Assembly: GCA_020723285.1 (NCBI GenBank)
Contig: DYJE01000038.1
Location: 1 to 43,951, forward strand
DNA: 43,951 nucleotides
Direction: 5' to 3'
Source of the DNA: Desulforapulum autotrophicum
GTDB lineage: Bacteria > Desulfobacterota > Desulfobacteria > Desulfobacterales > Desulfolunaceae
The notes beneath the pieces are model-generated. The model did no database searches. It worked only from the letters and a program-made list of their open reading frames with translations, and had not been told where the DNA came from. The translations under genes were made by a program, and so were the position numbers. Positions 1-10,567 of this stretch are shown in pieces; the first letter of the stretch is position 1, and each line of letters begins with the position of its first letter.

Positions 1-268
1 TCAAGCGAACCCGATTAATATATCCAATCTCGGGCTCCGTGTCAATCTGTTTTTTTATCTTTTTTTCGATTGACTGAGACCGAATCAATATTTTCAACCG
101 GTCTTTACTTACTTTGTCTTTCCCTCTCGCCGAAAGACTTGAGGGTTTTACACTCGATGCTCTGTGCTGTCAACAAAAAAAACATTCATTCAGAAAATAA
201 GTAAGACATTATTCATTATCATGCCCTTTGCTCTTTAAGAAGAAACCACAGGGCATGATTATTGTTCA
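1..268. other. Non-coding stretch downstream of tyrS
   Basis: AT-rich sequence at the left edge with several T and A runs. I see no convincing coding frame and no tRNA or rRNA. The only structure noted is the inverted repeat at 218-259, listed separately. A gene ending just outside the window cannot be excluded. Confidence 0.5.
218..259 (-). terminator. Possible terminator hairpin after tyrS
   Basis: A 10-bp perfect inverted repeat, ATCATGCCCT (218-227) and AGGGCATGAT (250-259), lies just past the tyrS stop codon. The loop is long (22 nt) and no strong T-run follows on the minus strand, so this may be an attenuated terminator or simply an mRNA 3'-end stabilising hairpin. Confidence 0.35.
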
Positions 269-1558
269 TCATGCACCCAAAATTAACTTATGGTACCTTT
301 TTTTGCCAGCTCGCAACACAATGGCACCGTCCTTAAAATCGGACGATGTGATTTCCTGATCCTGATTGTCCATACGAACGCCATTCATGTAAGCTCCGCC
401 CTGCTGTATCAGCTTGCGTGCCGCTCCATTGGAGCTTGCAAGCCCGGATAAAACCAGCAGCCTGAACGCAGATATCCCGTTAACGATGTCAGATAGATCA
501 ATGATGGAGCTTGGAACGGAATCATGAACGTCCGTTCTCATATGACGCGGTATCGAACTTGTTGGTATAATGGATTCGGCGATCATTCTTTCCCCGAACA
601 TGCTTTGTGCCGAAGCAAATGCCTTATCAGCTTCTTCACGACCATGAGCGAGCAGGGTTGCCTCATATGCCAGAATCGCTTTTGCCTGATTGATTTCCGA
701 ATCCGAAAGACTACTGACGCTTCGAATCTCATCCATGGGCAGAAATGTAAAAAGACTTAAAAAACGCACAAGGTCGTTGTCGTCCGTGTTTACCCAAAAT
801 TGATAATATTCATAGGGAGACGTTCTTGATGCGTCGAGCCAAACTGCCCCGTTCGCGGTTTTACCCATCTTTGCCCCACTGCTCGTTGTAATCAGGGGGA
901 ATGTAATTCCAAAAGCGGTTTTCCGGTGAATTTTTCGAACAAGGTCAATGCCAGCGACGATATTGCCCCATTGATCGCTTCCGCCCATTTGCAACAGACA
1001 ATTATGACTATCCGCCAATTTCATAAAATCATAAGCTTGAAGAAGCATGTAATTGAATTCGATAAAACTCAACCCCTCTTCTGACTCCAGCCGCATTTTA
1101 TAACTTTCAGCCTTGATCATGCGGTTAATACTGAAATGCCGACCGATGTCCCTCAAAAAATCGATGTAACCCAGTCCATTCAGCCAGTCGGCGTTATCGA
1201 CGAGTGTCGCACGCCCGTCTGAAAAATCGATATAATTGGATAACTGTTTTTTTATACCGGCCTTGTTCGTTTCAACATCTTCATGGGTTATAATCTTACG
1301 CATTTCAGTTTTGCCACTGGGATCACCGATAAGCCCGGTTCCGCCACCCACAAGGGCGATGGGCCGATGCCCGTTTCTTTGCATATGGGCAAGAGACATG
1401 ATTGGCACAAGACTTCCCACATGCAGACTAGACGCTGTTGGATCAAAGCCGATATAGCAGGACGCTGTTCCTTTATTAAGATAATCCCTCAGCTCCTCAT
1501 CATGGGTTGTATTCTCAATAAACCCCCTGTCAAATAAAACATCCAAAACATTCATCAT
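269..1558 (-). CDS. tyrS: Tyrosyl-tRNA synthetase
   Basis: Class I aminoacyl-tRNA synthetase that charges tRNA-Tyr with tyrosine in the cytosol. The 429-residue length is normal for a bacterial TyrRS. The HIGH-type motif appears as HVGS at residues 46-49, after the FDPTASSLH segment. The glycine-rich GGGTGLIGDPSG loop is at 71-82, and the KMSKS-type motif is KMGKT at 230-234. A C-terminal S4 RNA-binding domain (about 365-425, ending near the KLIQQGGAYMNG segment) is intact. The gene begins with two adjacent ATGs (1558 or 1555), only 8 bp after the rny stop, so it is probably cotranscribed with rny. Nothing is missing; the assignment is secure. Confidence 0.97.
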   Translation of the reverse strand: MMNVLDVLFDRGFIENTTHDEELRDYLNKGTASCYIGFDPTASSLHVGSLVPIMSLAHMQRNGHRPIALVGGGTGLIGDPSGKTEMRKIITHEDVETNKAGIKKQLSNYIDFSDGRATLVDNADWLNGLGYIDFLRDIGRHFSINRMIKAESYKMRLESEEGLSFIEFNYMLLQAYDFMKLADSHNCLLQMGGSDQWGNIVAGIDLVRKIHRKTAFGITFPLITTSSGAKMGKTANGAVWLDASRTSPYEYYQFWVNTDDNDLVRFLSLFTFLPMDEIRSVSSLSDSEINQAKAILAYEATLLAHGREEADKAFASAQSMFGERMIAESIIPTSSIPRHMRTDVHDSVPSSIIDLSDIVNGISAFRLLVLSGLASSNGAARKLIQQGGAYMNGVRMDNQDQEITSSDFKDGAIVLRAGKKRYHKLILGA

Positions 1559-1566
1559 GATAACCT

Positions 1567-3129
1567 TTATTTATTAGCGTATCCCACTGCCCGAGTCTCT
1601 CTGATGACAATCACCTTGATCTGACCGGGAAACGTCAGCGTTTCCTCAATTTTCTTTGCGATGTCACGGCTAAGCATGACAGCGTCTTCATCTTTGACAA
1701 CATCCCCTTCTACGATCACTCGAAGCTCACGGCCAGCCTGAATGGCGTATGAATTTTCAACACCGTGATACGAGTTGGCGATGGCTTCCAGTTCTTCGAG
1801 ACGCTTGACATAATTTTCAAGCAGTTCCTTTCTGGCACCAGGTCTTGCACCGGACAGCGAATCTGCGGCCTGCACCAGCTGATCATAAACGGAAATGGGC
1901 GGCACATCTTCATGATGAGCGGCTATACCTTGAACAACTTTCGGTGATTCTCCATATTTCTTCGCAAGATTGGCTCCAATGATTGCATGGGGACCTTCCA
2001 CCTCGTGATCGACCGCCTTTCCAATATCATGAAGCAATCCCATTCTTTTGGCCAGCTTGACATTCAATCCCAGTTCGGCAGCCATGATTCCACAAAGGAA
2101 ACCCACTTCCACGGAATGCTGCAGGACGTTCTGAGCATAGCTTGTTCTGAATTTGAGACGGCCAAGTATCATGATCAATTCAGGATCAATACCATGCACA
2201 CCCAAATCGAAGGCAGCCTGATCACCGGCTTCCTTAATGGTCTGGTCGACTTCCTTTTCAACAGATTTTACAACTTCCTCGATACGGGCAGGATGTATTC
2301 GACCGTCCGCAATAAGTTTCTGGAGTGAAATTCGGGCAACTTCTCGCCTGACCGGGTTAAATCCTGAAAGAATCACCGCTTCAGGGGTATCGTCGATGAT
2401 GAGATCAATACCGGTTTCAGCTTCCAATGCTCTGATGTTGCGCCCTTCACGACCGATAATTCGTCCTTTCATCTCATCGTTTGGCAAAGGCACAACGGAC
2501 ACCGTCCGTTCAGCCACAAAATCACCGGCATATCTCTGAATGGCTGTCGCAATGATTTTTTTTGCTTCCTTATCGGCCGTTTCCTTGGCTTCGGTCGTGA
2601 TCTTTTTGATCATCTTTGCACCATCGTGCCTGGCTTCATTCTCCATGGCCTTGATCAGAAGATCTTTGGCCTCGTCGGTCGTCATACCGGATATTTTTTC
2701 AAGTTGAATTTTCTGGTCTTCAATCATGGCCTGGTACTTGACCTTATCGGTTTCCAGATTTTCATTGAGCTCGTTTATTTCTTTTTCTTTTTCATCCAGT
2801 TCTTTTTCACGCTTTTCAAAAATATCATGACGTCTGTCAAGTTTTTCAATTTTTTGATTTAAACGTTTATCAAGTTTTTTAAGTTCTGCCCGGGTCTCAT
2901 TGGTTTCAGCGTCAAAGGCTGTTTTCATTTTAAAAAGGCGGTCTTTGGCTTCCACACTGGCCTCTTTTAACAGCGTTTCAGCACGTCTTTTAGCATCATC
3001 AATGATTTTACCGGCCTCCTCCTCGGCTACGATCATTTTTGACGATACGTTTCTGGCCTTTACCAAGTATGCAATCAGGAAACCGACGGCAAAACAAATT
3101 AATCCTGAAATGATCAACGCTACATTCAT
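1567..3129 (-). CDS. rny: Ribonuclease Y
   Basis: Membrane-anchored endoribonuclease that initiates mRNA decay. At 520 residues it has the family's usual length. Visible in order are an N-terminal membrane anchor (about 4-24), a long lysine/glutamate-rich coiled coil (about 25-200), a KH RNA-binding domain with GRIIGREGRNIRALE (about 220-235), and an HD phosphohydrolase domain with the metal-binding pair in LLHDIGK followed by a downstream AHHEDVPP segment. The start ATG at 3129 is preceded by an AGGAG-type ribosome binding site. The gene lies between the 6S RNA and tyrS on the same strand. Presence of RNase Y is common in Desulfobacterota and Firmicutes and is one of the taxonomic hints in the window. 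Confidence 0.97.
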   Translation of the reverse strand: MNVALIISGLICFAVGFLIAYLVKARNVSSKMIVAEEEAGKIIDDAKRRAETLLKEASVEAKDRLFKMKTAFDAETNETRAELKKLDKRLNQKIEKLDRRHDIFEKREKELDEKEKEINELNENLETDKVKYQAMIEDQKIQLEKISGMTTDEAKDLLIKAMENEARHDGAKMIKKITTEAKETADKEAKKIIATAIQRYAGDFVAERTVSVVPLPNDEMKGRIIGREGRNIRALEAETGIDLIIDDTPEAVILSGFNPVRREVARISLQKLIADGRIHPARIEEVVKSVEKEVDQTIKEAGDQAAFDLGVHGIDPELIMILGRLKFRTSYAQNVLQHSVEVGFLCGIMAAELGLNVKLAKRMGLLHDIGKAVDHEVEGPHAIIGANLAKKYGESPKVVQGIAAHHEDVPPISVYDQLVQAADSLSGARPGARKELLENYVKRLEELEAIANSYHGVENSYAIQAGRELRVIVEGDVVKDEDAVMLSRDIAKKIEETLTFPGQIKVIVIRETRAVGYANK

Positions 3130-3304
3130 TCCAATCTCCTACTATATTAAATTCCAGATGATTCATTATCCTCTGGATGAAGTGAAACACGCCCCCCGCT
3201 CACGAGACATTGAATCAACTGAATAAGCGAAGGAACTCCTGCCTTTTTTTTAAAAGCAAATCTGTTAGAGGATTATTCAGGATAGACGAAGGACTGGCAA
3301 AAGA

Positions 3305-3506
3305 AGAACAGAAATTGATCCCCACCCAAGTGCCGTGTTGATGAATCTTTGAACCATAGGTTCAAGGTGGGTGCCTTGTAGTTTCTTTAGGCTTTTCTGT
3401 AAAAATCAGAACATGCTCACCAAAACCAGGTAAGGCCCCCGAAAAGATTTCATTGGGTCAAAGAAATTAAAAACAATCACGAACACGGCAGGGATCAATT
3501 TCTGCA
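3305..3506 (-). ncRNA. ssrS: 6S RNA
   Basis: This non-coding RNA binds the housekeeping RNA polymerase holoenzyme and mimics an open promoter. On the minus strand the conserved core elements TTGGTGAGCATG and CCTTGAACC..GGTTCAA match the well-known gammaproteobacterial 6S sequence in order and spacing. A 14-bp terminal stem closes the molecule: bases 3491-3504 are fully complementary to 3309-3322. A second 9-bp stem segment (TGCCGTGTT against AACACGGCA, about 3331-3339 with 3482-3490) follows, separated by an asymmetric bulge. Length is about 200 nt. The location directly downstream of zapA is the classical 6S neighbourhood. The exact ends are estimated from the stem. Confidence 0.92.
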
Positions 3507-3544
3507 TCGATCCATATCATATACTGGTTATTCATTTTAATGAA

Positions 3545-3838
3545 TCAAACCATCCCTGATTCAATTCTGTTGGATAATGTTGTCGATCTGTCTTTAATGG
3601 TTTTTAATAAATCTTCATGTTTATCTTTAAGATCAAAAAAATCATTACAGATATTTAAAGTTGCGAGAAGAAGCTGAGCGAACTTGTTCGCGTCGTTGTT
3701 GGGCAAAGGCATGCTGTCTTTGGCTCCATCGACTTTATTCAATATAAAAGCAACGACTTTCTCAGCGTGCTTGTCTTCCGGACCCGCCTTGAATCTGTAC
3801 TGTTCACCAAAAAGATTTATTTCAACAATTTGTTCCAA
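3545..3838 (-). CDS. zapA: Cell division protein ZapA
   Basis: Small FtsZ-associated protein that bundles FtsZ filaments at midcell. The 97-residue protein has the ZapA layout: an N-terminal beta-rich part beginning EQIVEINLFGEQYRF, then a helical part with the typical LLLATLNICNDFFDLK segment leading into a short coiled coil. It follows a ZapB-like coiled-coil gene by about 30 bp, and the 6S RNA lies just downstream, an arrangement widely conserved around zapA. Start at ATG 3838. Confidence 0.9.
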   Translation of the reverse strand: MEQIVEINLFGEQYRFKAGPEDKHAEKVVAFILNKVDGAKDSMPLPNNDANKFAQLLLATLNICNDFFDLKDKHEDLLKTIKDRSTTLSNRIESGMV

Positions 3839-3868
3839 TGAATATGTCCAGTCTTTTGCTGAATTGAT

Positions 3869-4117
3869 TTACAGAGTTTCAACTTCGGAATAATGGTTCA
3901 GTCTTTCAATGACATGGTTAATCTTTTCCCGAATCAGCTCTTTCTTCTCATTATATTTCAATTCAGCTTCCGATTTAGCTCTGATCTCTCTTTCCATTAT
4001 TTCTATTCTGCTTTTAAGTCTCGTGTTTGCTGCTTTAAGATTGGCACACTGGGCCAAAAGGGCTTCAACTTTCTCATCTATTGCATCAAATTGACTTAAA
4101 ATCACATCGTTATCCAA
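3869..4117 (-). CDS. zapB: ZapB-like coiled-coil cell division protein
   Basis: An 82-residue protein made almost entirely of heptad-patterned charged and leucine residues (for example FDAIDEKVEALLAQCANLK), consistent with the ZapB family, which works with ZapA at the division septum. The first in-frame start is a TTG at 4117, placed directly after an in-frame TGA and preceded by a GAGGTG ribosome binding site about 6 bases upstream; no upstream ATG is available. A later GTG (residue 5) is possible. ZapB-like coiled coils have low sequence specificity, so the name rests largely on the zapA neighbour. Confidence 0.75.
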   Translation of the reverse strand: MDNDVILSQFDAIDEKVEALLAQCANLKAANTRLKSRIEIMEREIRAKSEAELKYNEKKELIREKINHVIERLNHYSEVETL

Positions 4118-4180
4118 TCACGCACCTCATGGTACTTATAGTTTTATATAATCTTTATTATCATTCAAAGTCAAGTTATT

Positions 4181-4924
4181 TCAAATTTCAGCCGTTGTCA
4201 TCAGACGTTGTGCCGTTTCAAGATCTTCGCAGGTATTGACCCCCACAACTTCAGCACTGGAGGCCCCCTGGAACAGGCTGACACGTTTTTTTTCCTGGCT
4301 CGCAATTCCTACAATATCTGTTAAATAGAATTCTTTCTGAGCATTACCGTCTTTGATCTTATGTATAGATTCAGAAAGAAAACCTTTATCGACACAATAT
4401 ATCCCGCTGTTGATCAACGTTATTTTCTTTTCATCAGCGTTTGCGTCGGCTTCCTCTACAATTTTCACGACCATTCCGTCAGCATCGGTCACCATACGGC
4501 CATAGCCTTTCGGATCATCCACCGTAACTGCGAGAACTGTAACGGAAGCACGGTCTTCATAGTGTTTTGCAACAAGCTCCCGGATAGTATCCACTGTTAT
4601 CAATGGAACATCACCACATAAAATCACAACATCTGAAATATCTTGACCGATTTCCGGCAAAGCACACAACACGGCATGTCCTGTCCCTTTTTGTTCTTCC
4701 TGAACTGCAAAACGTGCGTTCAGGTTATGAAGAACCGCATTTTTCACTTCATTTCGCTGATGCCCGATAACCACAACGACATTTTCTCCAGCGATTTTTG
4801 AAGCTGTTTCAGAGACATAAGCTATCATGGGCTTCCCATTGATTTCGTGCAGGACCTTTGCTTTATCGGACTTCATCCGTGTGCCCTTACCGGCAGCCAA
4901 AATAATTACTGCAACATCACCCAT
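4181..4924 (-). CDS. Stand-alone GlmU-type uridylyltransferase domain
   Basis: Predicted nucleotidyltransferase making UDP-N-acetylglucosamine from GlcNAc-1-phosphate and UTP. The 247 residues cover only the N-terminal half of bifunctional GlmU. The nucleotide loop LAAGKGTRMKS (about 9-19), the QEEQKGTGHAV uracil-binding segment, LCGDVPL, GYGRMV and NSGIYC all follow GlmU order. The protein stops just after GVNTCEDLETAQ, where GlmU would continue into its left-handed beta-helix acetyltransferase domain. I see no frameshifted remnant of that domain downstream, so this looks like a genuine single-domain protein, not a broken gene. A clear GGGGAGAA ribosome binding site precedes ATG 4924. A terminator separates it from the atp operon, so it may have its own promoter. 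Confidence 0.85.
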   Translation of the reverse strand: MGDVAVIILAAGKGTRMKSDKAKVLHEINGKPMIAYVSETASKIAGENVVVVIGHQRNEVKNAVLHNLNARFAVQEEQKGTGHAVLCALPEIGQDISDVVILCGDVPLITVDTIRELVAKHYEDRASVTVLAVTVDDPKGYGRMVTDADGMVVKIVEEADANADEKKITLINSGIYCVDKGFLSESIHKIKDGNAQKEFYLTDIVGIASQEKKRVSLFQGASSAEVVGVNTCEDLETAQRLMTTAEI

Positions 4925-4963
4925 AGTTTCTCCCCGTTATATCAAATAAGATGCATGTGTTTC

Positions 4964-5000
4964 AAAAAAAAAGGGTAAACCATTTCTGATTCACCCTTTT
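4964..5000 (-). terminator. Rho-independent terminator of the atp operon
   Basis: On the minus strand AAAGGGTGAA pairs with TTTACCCTTT (one G-T wobble) around a short loop, and the 3' arm runs straight into a long T-tract. It lies 29 bp past the atpC stop and before the glmU-like gene. Confidence 0.85.
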
Positions 5001-5028
5001 CTATCCATTCATGTGGTAAAAAACGCTT

Positions 5029-5442
5029 TTACCGTGTTTGAACAACGCTCAACCGGGTCATGGCTCTGAGAAGAGCCGCCTTTGCACGAACAACATCAAT
5101 TTCGTTGTCAGAAAGGCTTTTTCCGATCCGGTCTTCAGCTCGTGCCAAAGCAGCTTTTGCGCGATCGACATTGATGTCCTTTCGCCTTTCAGCCGATTCG
5201 GCGAGGACGGTTACACGATCCGGAAGAGCTTCAGCAAAACCTCCGCTGACAAAGACAGCGCGCTCAGCGCCGGTAGAGTCCTTATAGCGAATCATACCGG
5301 TTTTCAGTGTTGTCAGAAAAGGTGTATGGCCGTCAAGAACACCGAACTCTCCTTCAGAGCCGGGTGACATGACAATCTGAGCCGCTTCACTGACGACAAT
5401 CTTTTCCGGAGTTACTACTTCCAATCTGATATTATCAGCCAT
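5029..5442 (-). CDS. atpC: ATP synthase F1 subunit epsilon
   Basis: Central-stalk subunit of the F1 motor, which couples rotation and can inhibit ATP hydrolysis through its C-terminal helices. The 137-residue length is typical. The beta-sandwich domain contains the GEFGVLDGHTPFLTTLKTG signature (about 31-49), followed by the two-helix domain beginning around RRKDINVDRAKAAL. It is the last gene of the operon, 19 bp after atpD, with an AGGGAGAA ribosome binding site and a strong terminator downstream. Confidence 0.96.
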   Translation of the reverse strand: MADNIRLEVVTPEKIVVSEAAQIVMSPGSEGEFGVLDGHTPFLTTLKTGMIRYKDSTGAERAVFVSGGFAEALPDRVTVLAESAERRKDINVDRAKAALARAEDRIGKSLSDNEIDVVRAKAALLRAMTRLSVVQTR

Positions 5443-5461
5443 AGGTCTTCTCCCTGGTTAA

Positions 5462-6922
<1,461 letters not shown>

Positions 6923-6940
6923 TTACAAGCCTGGAGCAAC

Positions 6941-7828
6941 TTAGCCCTTGAGAGCTTCCGCGCCGCCGACGATATCCATGAGGTCGGCCGTGATCGCCGC
7001 TTGTCTTGTTTTGTTGAACAGCCTCTGAAGATCATTGATCATGTCTTTACAGGCCTTGGTCGCATTGTCCATGGCGCTCATACGTGCCGCGTGCTCGCTG
7101 GTGGATGTTTCCAGAAGCCCGCTGTAGATCTGTATGAAAATATTCCTTGGAAGCATTTCACCCAGAAGGGCGTCCGGGCTGGGTTCACAGATGTGTTCAG
7201 CCATATAGGGAGCGCCTTCGACTTCTTCCACCGCTTCAATGGGAGGAATGGGAAGGATCTGCTGCAACGTTGGAATCTGCTTGGACATGCTGACGAACCG
7301 TGAATAAATGATGTAAACTTCATCGTATTCACCGGCCAGAAACTGATTGATCATTTTCTGACCTGCCGTGGAGGCCACGTTAAAACCGAATCGAGACCCC
7401 ACAACGCCAAGGTACTGATCGATGATGTTCATCTCTTCTTTCTTGGCCCAGTCACGTCCTTTCTTTCCGAAATGGGTGATGCTGATATCCACATCGCCGG
7501 CCTGTTTCTTTTCTTCAATGAAAGCGGCGGCCTTATCAATCAAGTTGATATTGAAACCACCGCAAAGGCCTCTGTCGGAAGTACAAAGCACGATATGGAT
7601 TTTTTTCACTTCCTCACGGGGAACAAGAAGAGGACTGGCGTTCTCCCCGGCTTTTTGAGCCAGACTTCCAAGAACCTCCGCGTATTTTGCCGCATACGGT
7701 CTAAAAGCCTCCATGGCCAATTGAGCCCCGCGCAACCTGGAAGTGGCAACCATTTTCATGGCGCTGGTGATCTGCCGAGTCTTCTTCACACCAACTATTT
7801 TAAGTTTAACTTCCTTTAATGTTGCCAT
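6941..7828 (-). CDS. atpG: ATP synthase F1 subunit gamma
   Basis: Rotating central shaft of F1. The 295-residue protein has the conserved N-terminal helix (KKTRQITSAMKMVATSRLR, about 14-32), the SDRGLCGGFN segment in the middle, and the C-terminal helix with MSAMDNATKAC and NKTRQAAITADLMDIVGGAEAL, all diagnostic of AtpG. It sits between atpA and atpD with gaps of about 50-60 bp on each side. Confidence 0.97.
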   Translation of the reverse strand: MATLKEVKLKIVGVKKTRQITSAMKMVATSRLRGAQLAMEAFRPYAAKYAEVLGSLAQKAGENASPLLVPREEVKKIHIVLCTSDRGLCGGFNINLIDKAAAFIEEKKQAGDVDISITHFGKKGRDWAKKEEMNIIDQYLGVVGSRFGFNVASTAGQKMINQFLAGEYDEVYIIYSRFVSMSKQIPTLQQILPIPPIEAVEEVEGAPYMAEHICEPSPDALLGEMLPRNIFIQIYSGLLETSTSEHAARMSAMDNATKACKDMINDLQRLFNKTRQAAITADLMDIVGGAEALKG

Positions 7829-7878
7829 ATGTTTACCCTTTACTGCTCCTCTTAATTGTTAACTGGCAAAGACACATA

Positions 7879-9393
7879 TCAGATCGTATCTTTGAATTCC
7901 TCGTCATAAGCGGTAAGAGCCTGAACGAGTCCTTTTTCGATTTCATCATCGATCATGGCTTTTTCTGCTAAAGAGGGAAGGAGTTTGGGGAAACGGCCTT
8001 CAACAAAAGGATAGAGTCCTGCTTCGTATTTAGTGACGACGGAAGCGGGATATTTGTCGAGATAACCCTTGGTTCCTGCATAAAGGATAAGAACCTGTTT
8101 TTCAACTGGCAGGGGTTTGTACTGGGGTTGTTTGAGAATTTCAACCAGTCGCTGACCGCGGGTGAGCTGTGCCTGGGTGGCGGCGTCAAGGTCGGAACCA
8201 AACGCGGCGAACGCTTCGAGTTCACGGAAAGAGGCCATATCGAGACGCAGGGTACCGGCCACCTGTTTCATGGCTTTAACCTGGGCCGCACCGCCGACGC
8301 GTGAAACGGAAAGACCCACGTTGATCGCGGGACGGGTACCGGCAAAGAACATGCCTTTATCAAGATAGATCTGGCCGTCGGTGATGGAGATAACGTTGGT
8401 GGGAATGAACGCGGAAACGTCACCTTCCTGGGTTTCAATGATGGGCAGGGCGGTCAGAGAACCGGCACCCAGTTCATCGTTCAGCTTGGCCGAACGTTCC
8501 AGCAGACGTGAATGGTTGTAGAAAATGTCACCGGGGAAAGCCTCACGTCCTGGAGGACGACGGAGCAGCAGGGAAACCTGACGGTAAGCGGCAGCCTGTT
8601 TTGAAAGATCATCGTAAATGATCAGGGCGTGTTTGCCGTTGTCGCGGTAGTATTCACCCATGGCGCAACCGGCATAGGGGGCGAGGAACTGAAGAGCCGC
8701 GGGATCGCTGGCGCATGCCGAAACAACCGTTGTGTATTCCATGGCACCATTCGCTTCAAGAACGGCCACAACCTGGGCAACGGTTGATTTTTTCTGGCCG
8801 CAGGCCACATAGATGCAGTAAACATCGGTGTTTTTCTGGGCAAGAATCGCATCGATGGCGCAGGCGGTTTTACCGATCTGACGGTCACCGATGATCAGCT
8901 CACGCTGGCCTTTTCCCACGGGAGTCATGGCATCAACGGCTTTAAGGCCGGTGTAGCAGGGTTCATGAACGGATTTACGGGCGATAACACCGGGGGCCAC
9001 CATTTCAAGACGGGCCATATTCGATTTGTCGATGGGGCCTTTTCCGTCAATGGGTTCACCTGTGGTTGTGACCACGCGCCCAAGTACCGCTTCACCCACG
9101 GGCACTTCCGCGATACGCCCGGTCCGTTTGACCAGATCGCCTTCTTTAATATGAGTGTCATCGCCCATGATGGCGATACCCACGTTGTCCTGTTCGAGGT
9201 TGAGAGCCAGTCCCATGATACCGCCGGGAAATTCAACCAGTTCCATTGCCATAACCTTCTCAAGACCGTAAACCCTGGCAATACCGTCACCCACGGACAG
9301 AACGACACCGGTTTCACTCAATTCGACTTTTTTGTCAAAATTCTTAATCTGATCTTTGATTATTTGACTTATTTCTTCTGCTTTGATTTCCAT
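7879..9393 (-). CDS. atpA: ATP synthase F1 subunit alpha
   Basis: Non-catalytic nucleotide-binding subunit of F1. The 504-residue length is usual. The Walker A loop GDRQIGKT (about 169-176), the DDLSKQA segment, the [15 protein letters not shown] stretch and the C-terminal signature around [17 protein letters not shown] are intact. The start ATG overlaps the atpH stop in a TAATG junction, which implies translational coupling. Confidence 0.98.
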   Translation of the reverse strand: MEIKAEEISQIIKDQIKNFDKKVELSETGVVLSVGDGIARVYGLEKVMAMELVEFPGGIMGLALNLEQDNVGIAIMGDDTHIKEGDLVKRTGRIAEVPVGEAVLGRVVTTTGEPIDGKGPIDKSNMARLEMVAPGVIARKSVHEPCYTGLKAVDAMTPVGKGQRELIIGDRQIGKTACAIDAILAQKNTDVYCIYVACGQKKSTVAQVVAVLEANGAMEYTTVVSACASDPAALQFLAPYAGCAMGEYYRDNGKHALIIYDDLSKQAAAYRQVSLLLRRPPGREAFPGDIFYNHSRLLERSAKLNDELGAGSLTALPIIETQEGDVSAFIPTNVISITDGQIYLDKGMFFAGTRPAINVGLSVSRVGGAAQVKAMKQVAGTLRLDMASFRELEAFAAFGSDLDAATQAQLTRGQRLVEILKQPQYKPLPVEKQVLILYAGTKGYLDKYPASVVTKYEAGLYPFVEGRFPKLLPSLAEKAMIDDEIEKGLVQALTAYDEEFKDTI

Positions 9394-9944
9394 TAGGCTT
9401 TCTCACCCCTCTTAAAAGATTCTCTCATGTTTAAAATTTGAGTCCTGATACTGCCGTCGAGAACAAGATCACCGATTTTCGTGACAACACCGCCGATGAG
9501 CGACGGGTCCTGCTCGATATCGAGAACGACGGTCTTTCCTGTAAGTTTCGACAGGGATGCCTGAATCTTCTTCACGGCATCGGCGGACAGCTCCACAGCG
9601 GAGACCACGCTGGCATGAGCCACGCCTTTCAGTTCGTCGGCAAGCTTCTGGTAATGTTCGTCGATGCTTGCGAGAAAACCGAAACGTCCTTTATCGAAAA
9701 GAAGGACAGTAAAAGACTTGATCACCTTAGACAATTTCAGCTTCTTGAGCACTTCCTGCAAAACGTTGCGCCGTTCTTCCCTGGCGTACAGGGGATTGCA
9801 GATCGTGTCGTTGAGCGCCGTTTCCTGTTTCATCAGCGCGGCGAGACCGCTCAGTTCGGTACGGTACTTATCGGCTTTTCCGTCCTCACCACCGATAAGC
9901 ATGAGAGCTTTGGCATAACGCCTTGAAATTGCTATATCTTTCAT
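9393..9944 (-). CDS. atpH: ATP synthase subunit delta
   Basis: Peripheral stalk subunit linking F1 to the b subunits (OSCP homologue). The 183-residue protein starts with the family pattern [13 protein letters not shown] and ends with the conserved [20 protein letters not shown] segment. It is coupled by TAATG overlaps to both atpF upstream and atpA downstream. Confidence 0.95.
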   Translation of the reverse strand: MKDIAISRRYAKALMLIGGEDGKADKYRTELSGLAALMKQETALNDTICNPLYAREERRNVLQEVLKKLKLSKVIKSFTVLLFDKGRFGFLASIDEHYQKLADELKGVAHASVVSAVELSADAVKKIQASLSKLTGKTVVLDIEQDPSLIGGVVTKIGDLVLDGSIRTQILNMRESFKRGEKA

Positions 9945-10567
9945 TATGCCACCACCTTTTTGAGATATTCATCTATCAAATGGTCCTGATCTTCGGAGGA
10001 GATGGATTTTTTGATCAGCGCTTCGGCTTTCTCAAGTGCTTCCGTCATCATCTCGGCCTGAAGTTTCTGTTTAGCGGCATTGAATTCATTTTCAATATTC
10101 CGTTTGGCCTGCTCTTTCATCTTTTCAGCTGAAGCGGCGGCTTTATCGAGAATTCGCATTTTCGCGGCTTCTCCCTGCTCCTTGTACTGGGCAAGGATCT
10201 GCGCAACCTCTGAATCGAGGGTCGCGATTTTTTTCTCGTATTCCGCGAGTTTTTTCGCGGCCGCTGCTTTTTTGGCTTCAAGATCTTCGAGCTGGGTTTT
10301 GATGGTGTTGATGCGGTTGTTCAGTGCGTCTGCCACGGGCCGTCTGACGGCGAAAAACAGGGCAACGACAAGAACTGCAAAGTTCATCACACGATGCCAG
10401 TCCGTACTCGTCCATTCCTTGGCCACCGCCACATGACCGCCGCCATGACCGCCTTCAGCACCTCCACCCGCCGATGAAGCAAGGGCCATGGAGCTGAAAA
10501 CAAGGAAAGCGATCAGGACAACCAGCTGCATCACGAGGGTCCTTTTTGATCTGAATCGATTCATCAT
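9944..10567 (-). CDS. atpF: ATP synthase F0 subunit b
   Basis: Peripheral stalk subunit anchored in the membrane. The 207-residue protein has an N-terminal hydrophobic segment (about 13-32) that reads like a signal peptide, a second hydrophobic stretch (about 62-78, MNFAVLVVALFFAV), then a long charged helix rich in alanine, lysine and glutamate. An N-terminal extension with a glycine/histidine-rich patch (GGGAEGGHGGGH) is unusual relative to short b subunits but known in deltaproteobacteria. Its ATG overlaps the atpF' stop (ATGA), with GGGAGGG upstream. Confidence 0.92.
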   Translation of the reverse strand: MMNRFRSKRTLVMQLVVLIAFLVFSSMALASSAGGGAEGGHGGGHVAVAKEWTSTDWHRVMNFAVLVVALFFAVRRPVADALNNRINTIKTQLEDLEAKKAAAAKKLAEYEKKIATLDSEVAQILAQYKEQGEAAKMRILDKAAASAEKMKEQAKRNIENEFNAAKQKLQAEMMTEALEKAEALIKKSISSEDQDHLIDEYLKKVVA

